Positions 27,001 to 39,000 of a stretch of 64,000 bases of DNA are shown here, piece after piece. How positions within the stretch are numbered: position 1 is the first letter of the stretch; each line of letters begins with the position of its first letter. The notes under the pieces were generated by a model. The model did no database searches, had not been told where the DNA came from, and saw only the letters and a list, made by a program, of their open reading frames with translations. The position numbers and the translations under genes are program-made. Source of the stretch: Atherinomorus stipes (taxonomy: Eukaryota > Chordata > Actinopteri > Atheriniformes > Atherinidae); assembly GCA_023101725.1 (NCBI GenBank), contig JALJCO010012618.1, positions 186,001 through 250,000 on the forward strand, written 5' to 3'.

Positions 27001-30000
27001 CAAGGTAAGTAAGTTGTAGTTTATGTCCATAAAACGGTATGGCAGTGTTACTATGACAACAAGAGCCAAACAAACAAAAGTTAAGATATTTAAAGGGACT
27101 TGGGGCAGGAATTTAAAAATAAACCAACATAAATGTCCCTTTTTTTCATACTAATGGGTGATGAAGCGCTAAATACCAAAAATAACGTTTCCACCCACGT
27201 TTCTCTCCCTTGCCTTGAACAGGCTGTGTGCAGCAAAATGCGCTGCAATTCGGTGTCCGAATTTCCCGCGCTGCCCTGCGGACGTGACGTCAAATGACCT
27301 ACATCCGCAGTTTTGATGCAGGAAAAAGACGGTCGCGTTAAATTCAAACACTGCAAGCGATAATTATGGATTCTTCTGCCGTCACAAAACGATCTAGATC
27401 AACTGAAAGACACTAAAAAGTGAAAATACGAAGAAAAAGCTTAGTAAACAACATTATAGCTTTCCAGCTCTGCCATGCGGACGTGACGTCAAATGACGCT
27501 ACATCCGCAGTTTTGATATAGGAAGAAGCCGGTCGCGGTAAATTCAAACACTGTACGCGATAGTTATGGATTATTCTGCCGTCAGCAATCGATCCAGATC
27601 AACTGAAAGACCACTAAAAAGTGTAACTACGGTGAAAAAGGTGAGTAAACAACATTATAGCTTCAGTTTGTTCACGCTCCCGTGACGGCTTGGCTCGTGG
27701 CTGCAGTTACCTAAAGCCCCAGTCGCGCCAGTTGCGCCGGTTGCGCCAGTCGCGAGTTTTGTTTCTTAATCTTGCTTCAAGTCCCTTTAGTTGACTGACT
27801 TACAGGACATTTTATTTTGTCAGATATGCCAGGATGCACAAACAGAGTGGAACATGGAGCAGACCTTCCAAAAGATTTGTCTACACTGGAAAAACCGACT
27901 CTTTCAGCTCAGTGAATTCACTCTGCATATAAAAGAGAAGCCCACAGAGGACATTTCAAATGTCCGTACTGCAAGACTACAGCCCCGTAATGATGCAAGG
28001 TTCACCATCATTGGTGAGACTAGTGTCCAGCACATAACTAGCATTAATATTCATTGATATTTTTACAGATATTGCTGCTAGATTACTACGTTCACTCTCC
28101 TGCTGGGAAGAAATGAGTGATAGCAATGGTTTGCTTATAAGATGCCAAAAAACTGACATGTAATCTCTTGCACAGGTCTAGAAACACACTCTGCTGAGGT
28201 TGAGAAGGATTATATAACTCTGTCCACCATACTGATGTCAGAACACAGTGTTGAGTTCAGACTGCAGTTGGAGGACTGGGTTCAGTCACTACAAGAACTT
28301 GGTAAAGCAGTGATTAGGAAAGCATTAAAGAAATGTAAAGATAAAAAAAAACCTGACTTGTTTAATGTATTTTTTGTTTTTTTGTTTCTTTAAAAAAAAC
28401 AGAAAAGCTGCTTGATTTATTTGAAAGATTTCAGCAAATGTGGGCCTTTCTGACAAGAATGTTTCAAAAAACATCCTTTCTTGATCAAAGACACGATCTG
28501 GTATGTCCCATACAACTTTTACCATTCCTTTTGTTATCGAGATATTGTTAATGGCTTTAGATTAACATGTTTTTGTTTTGTTTTTTCCTAGTTGAAACTT
28601 TTCCAACCAGTTGACAACACTTTTAAGGAGTTGGTCCTATCAGTATCAGATGATCTCCATGTGTTGAACTTTGTTTCCACTGATACAAAGGGCAGATTTT
28701 GTGGCAATAACCTTTGTCAGATTCTCACAGATGGTTTGTCTACAATGGAAACCATTTACAACCAGATGCTGGATCTCATTCACACTTACTGTGAGCAGTT
28801 TCCAAGACTCTGGTTCTTGAGTGACAAGGAAGTGATGCGACTACTGTCTTCTCATCTGACACCTTTAACATTGCAACCGTTTGTTCGCAAATGCTTTAAA
28901 GGTGTGCGTTGGCTTAAAGTGGACTGTCAAATATCTAATACAAGAGATGTGACGAGTTGTGAGGCTTCAGTTGAAAAGCACACACAAATGACAGTGCTGG
29001 GTGTTTTTGGCAGCCACCAGGAGCACATTGCTTTTCAGCCTTTTGTGGAACCACATCCTGATACCTTAGTCTGGCTCAAAGTCTTTGAGAAACATTTGAA
29101 GTTGACCATGGTGAAGCTCTTGAGACAATGTGCTGTGATGCGAAACCGGTTTGAACCACCCAGCAAAGATTTAGCTTGTGACGAGACAGTTAGAGGCATC
29201 CAAATTTGTAATACTGACAAGACAGAAGATGCACTCCCTGAGCTAGATCTGCTGTCTAAATATCCTCTTCAGTGTCTGCTGGTTGTTGAGGAGGCCCATT
29301 GGTGCCGAGTTATTTCACAGGCTCTCCAAGAAAAGAGTCCAATGACGTTTAACAAAATAAAGATTCACAACTCAGGAAAACTGAAAAACCTGGGAAAAAC
29401 CATAAGAAGAGGAGTCAAAGGATCTCAAAGGGAATCCCTGTTTTCCAAATACTCAATGATGTGTTTGGGTGCTTTAGTGCAGCTGACAATGAATCATGCC
29501 CAACAGCTTTCTCAACTAATGGAGATACCATGTGCACTGGAATCATCTTTTGAGTGGCTGAGCTTGATAAAGTATCATATAAACACAGACGATCAGAATC
29601 TGAAAGATAGTGATGATCCAACATGCTACTTGGATGTTTTAAACCATCGGTTTCAGTATGGCTTTGAGTATTCTGGACCAGAAGACTTAGTGATAGTGCA
29701 TACCCCCTCCACGGACAAGGCAATTCTTGGGGTTGTCCTTGCTCTGACTGGCTCCAAATGTGGTTTTGTGGTTGGACCTTCCATGTCTGGAAAGACAAAG
29801 ACCGTGGTCCAGTTAGGAAAAGCATTTGGGCAACAGGTTGTTGTTAAACAGTGCTATCCAGACATGAGACCAGCTGCTGTTCAGCAGATGCTGTTGGGTG
29901 CCCTTCAGACGGGAGCATGGCTTGTCCTGAGCTCTGTGGACTTACTAACGCAAAGTGTTCAGTCTGTACTGGGGCAGCTTCTTGTGGACATATACCAATC

Positions 30001-33000
30001 ACTCTCCAACTTAGTAAGAAATAAGAATTCAACTCTGAATCAAGGATCAGAGGACAAAAATCCTGAAAGGATGACAGGCTGCACAATTACTTCTGATGCA
30101 GAATGCCATGTTGTACTTGCAGGGAAACGCATCTCTGCCAGGGCAAGCTATGGGTGTGTTCTCATCTCTTCAAAGGACTTGGCATCCATGATTCCAGAGA
30201 GTCTACGACTTGCAACCAGACCTGTTGCATTCATGCACCCAGACTGCAGGATTATTGCAGAAGTAATGCTGACCTCCATTGGTTTCTCAGAAGCCAAGTC
30301 TTTAAGTCATCGCCTGGTGTCCCTGATTAGCTTGGCCAAAGATTCCAACTGCCTGCCTGATTTTTTCCCCGATGATCACAACTGCATTCTTGGTGTCTTA
30401 CAGAAGATCATCTCAGTGTCTGAAGCACAGTTACAACATGCTGTATGTCAACGAGGAATTTCAGATGAAGCTCAAGTTTCAACTACTTCACACACCAATT
30501 TTATGCCTTTGGAAAACATGCCTGTCCAACCTTTAGAGGAGAACAGAAAAACTGTAAGGCTTTCAAAACTACACGATTGTCAGCTGTCAGTTATATGGGC
30601 TTTAATGGAGGAGACGGCTTTGGTCAAAGCAATTCTTTCTGTCTTAATTTCTGAGCACAAGAAAGCCTCAGAATTCTACAGGATTTTTAAAGACACATTT
30701 CCTTTAGTATGTCAGTTTCCACTTTTCCAACAATACATTGAAGAAGGAGAAAAGATTAAACTTGAGGATGCAGTTAAAAAGGAGTTACAACAAACACATC
30801 TTTATTGTGACAAGGAAATAATTTCCAATGCTCTTAAACTATACCAAGCCCTGAAGGTTTCTCAGCCAGTCATGCTTATAGGCCCTGCAGGTAGTGGGAA
30901 GACAACCTGTTACAAAACTCTGGCTGGGGCGCTCAATAGACTTGCATCAGAGGAAACAGGGTGTGTGTCTGAAAATGTGAATATGATTCAGAAAGACACT
31001 TCACAGGTAGGACTGCAGATGTTTGCTTTGAAATGGCGCCCCATTGACACTTTAGTCCTATTTCCAAACGCCATGTGCCACGATGAACTGTTTGGCTGCT
31101 TCTGTGAAAAGAGAGGATGGAAAGATGGAGCTGTTGCAAAAGTGCTTGGAGAATGTGATCGTAGATGTTCTGAAATCTGCAGTAATGAGAGGAAAAGGAG
31201 TCAGACATCAGCAGTGAAGTGGATGATAATGGATGGGGAACCTGTAGGGCAGCCTGGCTGGTTAGATTATTTAACCACACTGTGCACTTTTCAGGATCCA
31301 TCTCTGTGTCCGTCATCAGGTGAAACATTGCTGTCTCAGTCACACCTAAATCTCTTTATGGAGATGACTGACCTACAAAATGCGAGTCCCTCTGCAGTGA
31401 CCCAGTGCAGCCTTGTTTATTTCACAGGTACTGATCTTTGGAAAGCTGTGTGGAAGAGTGAAATAAATGCTCTGTCTTGTGAACACAAGCTGGATGAAGG
31501 AATTGTAAACATTTGGAATCGTCTGGCTGAGGATCTTTTCCACAGCACTCTAAGTATGCTCGGGCAAAATGCTTTAACCTCTGCAAACCACTTTGAAAGA
31601 GGATCTTGTAAAAGATTTGGTCTGCAAGAGATCATGTCATTTGTCAGGATCCTGCGTGCCTTCCTGCAACATTTTGTGGTGCAGTTGAAAAAACCTAAAA
31701 CACCAGAAACAGCCAAAACAGGTATGATGATAGTCACTGATGAGCCAATAACCGTTAATTGCTGTGCTGTTATTCTACCTTTCATAAAATGGTATCCCTT
31801 TTCTCCATATAACATATGCCTTTAGAGGAAACCAACATCCAGGGCACCGATAACCAAAGTGAACAAGAGCTGCTTTGCAGAAACCTTTTCCTGGTGGCTT
31901 ACATATGGGGATTTGGTGGACATCTTCATTCTCGGTTAGAAAATCTTAAAGGCAACATTTTATTGCAGTTGTGTATTTGTGTTTGCAAAAGTTCAGCTGT
32001 TTTATGTTTACTTTCAACAATAACATCCTCTTACCGCTCTGTGTCTTACATTAGCCACTGGCCACAGTTCGACTTGTTAGCCCGGCAGGTGCTGTTCGCT
32101 TGCAGGTACAAAATCGAGGTTCCAGATGAAGAGAGTGTCTTTGAACACTTTCTTGGCATCAGCAGTAATATGTGCTCCAAGGACACACTCCTGACAAATT
32201 CTATCATTCCAAAGGTACCAACCATTGTAGTCATCACAAGGAAAATAACTGAAATATGCTATTTACTCTGTTAACACATTTAATCTTTTAATTTCCATAA
32301 AATTTTTATTTGAACCTCAAGTCACAAGTGTCTTCAATATGTTTACACAGTATGGGAAATACAAGCATCTCCTGACCCTGATGCTGGCAGCAAACCAGCC
32401 AGTATTGATTGCAGGAGAGCCTGCTTCTGGAAAAACAGCCCTGTGCAAAGCTTTACTAAGTTTTGACAAACCACACATTAACCTTCCAGCGAGTCCATTG
32501 CTGAGCTCCAAAGACCTGCGCATTATCCTGAACAGCATTCGCAGACAGAACTATAAAGATGCTGCTGGTTTCATAAGAAAACAGCCTGGCCTGCTTCTGT
32601 TCGTGGATGATCTGCATGAAGCTCCTTGTGGTAAGTAAGACTGATAAACTGAAAATCAGATTACCATTTTGTTTTGTATGATGGAAGCTTTTTAAGATCA
32701 ATATGTCTGTGTTGACAGATGTCTATGGTAAAGCGTCAATGGCTCTGGAGACTCTGCGTTGGAGTATTTCAAAGGGAGGGATTCTGACATTTGACACTTA
32801 CTTCTTCAGTTTATTGAGTTCTGGAACTGTTAGCTATATGACTACATGTTGTATCTCCGGACTGGATAATCAGTGCAGTAATGCGATATCCTTACGGCTA
32901 TCACGGCTGTTCTCCATCTTCGTGCTCCCCAGCCATTCTACAGATGTTATATTGTCTGTTCATTCTCACCGGCTAAAAATCTGGCTCAGAGAAATGCCAC

Positions 33001-36000
33001 TAAAGCAAAGCAGTGAGGACATATCAAAATGTGTCATTGCTGCTACTAAAGATCTGTACCATGCTGTTTGTGGTCAGATCCAGCCCACTCCACTGAGGCC
33101 CCATTTTATTTTTTCCCATCATGACCTTCAGAAAGTGTTTTCTGGGATGTTCTTGTCACAAAGTCAAAGTCAAAAATTACAATCAACCCCCTTTCAGCCC
33201 TCTCAGGCCCACCAGCATCAATTCTTAACATCATACATCTCTGGATGCATGAGTGCATTCGTACTTTCAGTGATCGACTCTGTACAGAAGATGAAAGAAA
33301 AACTCTTTTGGCACTTGTTGTCAAGACAGCAGCAACACACTTTGGAAGTAGACTGGTTGATGAAACCAACCCAGACAGTTTAGATGACCCATGCACTGTC
33401 AAGAATGAAGCAGTTCCTACATCATCCGCAAACAAAATATGTATCTGTAAGCCGATAGGTCAGAATATTGATACTACAAATCTGCTTGAAGAGCCAAAAC
33501 CAGTTGGCGAGTCAGACCTTAGTCAGAAAGACCTTACAGTGATAGAATCCACCCTTGACCCAGAAAAGCCTTGCTCAGAAGATGGAAACCTGAAAACTTC
33601 CTCTTTGCAACCAACCGTTCTTCAGCATTTGGAGGACTTAATGGCTAATTGTGTGTATGGTCCTGAGTCCTTTGAGGCCCTGAAGTCCTTGAATCAGCTA
33701 CACAAAAGTAAAGGCAGTTGCTTTTATCAGGAGCAAAACCTTGATGCATTGCTGCTTGAGCTATGTGCACTCCTGGAAAGGAAAGAGGAAGACAAAGCAA
33801 AGGAAGTCGATAAGATGTTTGCCAGAACAAACAGATACTTTGTACACAGGGAGGTGGTTAGTCAGCTGTTACACATCCTGAGGGCTTTGTTTATACCTGG
33901 GGGTCATGGAGTACTTATTGGCTCCGACAGAGGAACAGGTCGTAAAACCAGTGTGCGCTTAGCTGCTTACCTGACAGGCTATCATTTGATGGAAATATAT
34001 TCAGATAATGAGAATAAGTTGCATGGAATCCTGAAGGAGGCTGGGAATCGGGCTACTGTGGATGGAGTCAGTGTCATCATACTGGTCCATCAAGAAGTCA
34101 GTCCGCCCATCAGAGAAGAATTACTGGTAGCAATGGCCCAGAAAACCTACCCGGCTCTTTACACAGAGGACGAGATGAGGAAACTTGTTTCCAGAGTGAA
34201 TGCTGTGAGCCCTTCAAGAAGATGCCTGATGGACAAGTGGATAAGTGAGAAGTAAGAGGAAAACCTGATTGATCTTTTCATCATAAAGCCACAACTGGTA
34301 CTTACTCAATACCATGATTTTATTAAGACTCAAGCATTTGACCCAAAAATACACCAGATCTTGTCAGAACTCATTGGAAGTTTCTGTATGTATTTAAAGA
34401 CACACAACGTAACTTTTAGACCATAAAAATCTGCGTTTCTGACTCGTTTTGATGTCACACAAACATTCATTATGTCCATTTTCGAAGCATCACTGCCCAG
34501 AGGTGTCCCGGGGCTCAGAAACTGCAGTATGTAAGTTTCCCATCCGGGACGCGACCGTGACGTTGCAGCCGACTATTGGTTGCGCACCGTGTCACTTACT
34601 AGCAAACGGATATGAACCAGGTATGAACACCGCGGGTGTTTTGAATGTGCATCATGTCGGATTTGGTAAAGGAATGGAAGGAAACATTACTGGAGGAAGA
34701 GAGAAAAAGAAATAGAGGAAGGGACAGAACAAGAGTCAAGATAAGACTGTCTTTTACTGGCTGGAGTAAATCACAGAACAGGTATGATACAAGTTGGATG
34801 CTAGTTTAGCCGCCGATAGGGGCAGAAAACTGCTAAAAGTTCCGTTGTGTGCCTTTTAAATTTTTTGAAAAATTATTTAGTTTGTGTAGTTAATATAAAG
34901 TCTGTTCTACAGTAATATCCACGTGTTCCTGTTGATGCCATTCACCATGTCAGACAACAGTGAAACACCTGCCGACAATGAAAGACAAAGTTGGAGGGTA
35001 AGTAATTCACCAAAGTATTATCAACACGAGAATGCAATTTTCTCTCAACATGGTCTTAGCAAGACATTTGAACTTTTAATAGTCTTATCTTTTCTAATAT
35101 AACTGCGCATTCTGAGTATGTGTTGCAATGTTAACCTTTTACTATTTTAATTGCTTCTCTTTTTTTACACATCAGGCACAAATGGCCAAGGCCCTGAGAC
35201 TCAGTTGCTGCGTAGAGGTGTACCAGCCATGGTCCAAACAGTCTTTGGTGGAAGTTGCTGTTCAGTGCCTCAAAATCTTTCCCTATAAAAGTGAGTAGCC
35301 TAACAACACAATTTTTTTCTTTGCAGTTTTAAAGACATCACTGAGATAAACATTTTTCTTTCTTTTCATTCAGTCATCCAAGAATGCTCAGAGCACAGCC
35401 TGACGGCGGTCATGGCAGGGATCCATCAGTCTGCATGCCAGTATGCTTCAGTCTTTTTAAGAGCCCAGCCTTTCAGTCCTCAGTCTTATATGGAGTTTAT
35501 TTCCCACTTTGGATACCTTTGCAACCAACTACATGAACAGTGGCTAAGCAAAACCAGCAGGTAGCTTTTCTGAAAGTTTAATTAGTTTTGTTTGTGTTTG
35601 TATTTGTGTCTTTGGTATTTAAAAGGGTTGCAACTCCCACAGAATAGTGTGCCTTCATCCCCCCCCCCCCCCCCCCCCCAGCCCCCGCATGCTGCGCAAG
35701 ACTGTGGAACACTTTTAATATTTCAAATGCAGCCAGAGATTGGAGGGGTTTCGTTTCGGTATTCATGTAATGGGATTCACCGGTGCCTGAAACAAAAAGG
35801 TCCATAAAAGTCCACAAAAACTTGACAATATTCCTCCATAATGCTCGTCCAATGTAATCCAAGTGTCCTGAGTGGGTAGCGTCCATAATTTACTCAAAAT
35901 TACATCATTTAGCATAATTTTATAGCCTAAACAGTAGAACATCGCACTTCCTACATGCGAGCTCAGAACACTACAGAAGCTGCAGGAGACGAGATTGTGC

Positions 36001-36002
36001 TC

Positions 36003-36077
<75 letters not shown>

Positions 36078-39000
36078 CTCTTTCTTTCTTTCTTTCTTTT
36101 AAACCAATAGCCAACCCCTCTTGTGTTTGTCCGCAGCTTGTTCGCTCTTAGCACAATGTAAACAGTAAATTTCTTCTTCTACGCTTGCAGTATCGGCAGA
36201 GTAGGCGCTGAACGCTGCGGCTTTCGTAGTGTCATGAACTCGCATGAACGTGCAAATAAGAAGTACGATGTTCTACTGTTTAGGCTATAAGAATATACTA
36301 AATGATGTTGTTTCTAGTAAATTATGGACGCTACCCACTCAGGACACTTGGATTACATTTGACGAGCAGTATGGAAGAATATTGCCAAGTTTTTGTGGAC
36401 TTCTATGAACCTTTTTTTTTCAGGCAACAGTGAACTCCATTATATGAATGTAGGTGAATAACAAAAACATGTCCGACCTCCAACTGCATTTGAGATATCA
36501 AAAAAGTGCTCCAGAGTCTTGCTCAGCATGAGGGTGAGTAGAAAATGAAGGCACATCATTCTGTGGGTGTTGTATGCCTTTAATGTTCGCTTATACCAAT
36601 ATTCATTTGTAATGATAGTCCTGGAACCTTGCTTGATCTGGTGAAGTAGCCGTACATTCTATCACCAAGAAAAATCTAATTTCTAAATAAAAAAAAAAAA
36701 AGTTACTATAAATTATGTCAAGCAATATACAATATACTCTCCACAAGCTAATTCCTAAACACCACCTCACAAAGCTGCAACCTGTTGAACTTTCTAACTA
36801 CCGCATCTCACTTAAGCCTACAATACTTATAGGGAAGAAAAGTGAAGAAAAAAAAAAAGAGAATTATCACTCCTTACAAAAAAACATTATTTCTTCTAAG
36901 TCTAACCATTTCAGAAAATCTTTTTGTTTTATTGTAAAATTTAAAGTTTTCCCTCCAGTTTACCAATATCCAATGCAATCCAAAAGGGGAGATACTCACA
37001 CGCTGTGTCTGGTCATAACAATAAAAAAAAAGAGCTCCATGTGTTTTTCAAGATAAAGTTGTGTTTTTCAGAGTTACCAGTGCTTTGGCTCGTTTGGAAG
37101 TCCTGAACAACACAGCTGTGCAGTGTAAACAACATTTAATACAACTGCAAACAAAGGTTTCTGAGACACAACAGGTAATAAAAAAACAAACCATGTCAAT
37201 AAGATCACTATTTATATGGTGCATGGATTATTTAAATAATTTTTTAACAGTTTGTTTTATGTACTTATGTACTGTAATGCTTACTTCGATACTGTCGAAC
37301 TTACTCATTTAGATGTTCTAATTGTACTTTCTTATGTTTCAATCCTGCAGCATGAAAAAGAGCTTCTTAGAGCTGTAGAAGATCAAAAGAATCAGTTTGA
37401 GAGAGCCCTTGAAAAATATATTGAAAAGCAGAATGAACTGGAACATCTAGAAGAGAAGATTAATCAAGCTCAGACACAGGTAGTTCTTAGGATTTTTGCA
37501 TCTAAAATCATATGGAAAACATAGCATGTAACGTTCATGGAGGGTGTCAGTTGATTGCGAACATCCTTTTGTTATCAACTGCCTATTTATTGTAACATCT
37601 TGGGGTGTCGAACATCAGCGCAATGAATGAACTTAATTTTCCCCCCCCCCCCCCCCCCCCCCCCCCCAGATAAAACCCATCTTCTATTCATATCTCAAGA
37701 TTTTTGAGTGTTTGAATCCATCTGACCTTGAGGAAATTCGCCACTACAGAGATCCACCTGATGGAGTGGTGAAGATCACGGATGCCCTTTGTTTGCTCTT
37801 TAATCGTCCTCCAGGCTGGGAGAGTGCCAGGCTGCTTCTTGCACAAACCGACTTTTTCCAGGTTTGTGGCAGTGTTGTATTTGGCAGTCAACTAGATTTT
37901 AGTTCAAGTCTTTTGGAGGAAAATATTTATCCGTTTTAGTCACATTTTAGTTGTTTCTATTTGTGATAGTTTTAGTCAGCAAAAACTCAAAAAGGTTTTA
38001 GTTTGGTTTCAGTCAGTTTTAAGTAAAAAAAAAAAAAAAAAAAAAAAAGGAAATTTTTAGTCTTTGAACAAATCAATTTAGGTGAATAAGTATTCAAATT
38101 TGAATCAAGGTTGACAGGTTGTATCAAGTCTTTCTTGTCAACAAAAACTCACATCTTGTGTTTTGGTAATCAAAGACCTATGTTTAGCTCTTCACTGTCT
38201 CATTATTGTCATGAAAAAGGGGGGATCATCAAGAAAACAATTTCATCATTGCCTGGAATGCAAGTTAGTGTGTTAAATGTAAAAAGAGTTTAAAAACAAG
38301 TCAACAAGGTTCTTTTGTTGAGTCACTCATTCATCATGAGTTGTAATGTACACTGTTCTTTGGTATACCTTTCAATCCTTTTAAACAGATTGGCTGGGTC
38401 TCTTTCCAATTTCTTTCCCTTTTCCAGGAGCTGGAATTTTTTGACCGCAGCAGCCTGACAAATGAACAGCTGCAGCAGCTTGGACAGATAGTTCAAAGTC
38501 CTCACTTTGTGCCAGAGTCTGTCCGTGAAGTTAGTAAGGCCTGCGAGTCCCTCTGCCGATGGGTCCAAGCTGTGTATGAGGGCTGCAATACGCAACACCA
38601 GCTGGTGGTCAAACGGCAGGCAGAGGTGCTTGATGGAGATGCTATGCGTCAACTCAACTTGGCCAGGCAGCACAAGAAGGAGGCCTACCAGCGTTACGAA
38701 GACGTTAACCTTCACCTACAGTTGGTGCAAAAAGAGCTAGGGGAGCAGCTGCTGCAGCTGCATGAGGCTGAGAACCAAGAAAAAGAAGCTGCTACATGTG
38801 CTGAGCAGTTGAAGATGCACATTAGGGACTGGAGGGCTGCGTGTCTGGTAATGTACAATCAGCAAATAATGTAAATGTTGATGAATCTTGCACTGAATTT
38901 TCTACTTTCTCTCTTTTAAATTTAATTTAGTGTTTTTTTTTTTTCTTTTTGCTCAGGAAGCAGAGTTACGTCGTCAAAGCATACCCGGTGATGCGCTCAT

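Noticed and set aside
32703..33383. Single open frame to 33383 read as the true protein
   Set aside because: After about 33150 it loses dynein similarity; the other frame carries the conserved [15 protein letters not shown] block.
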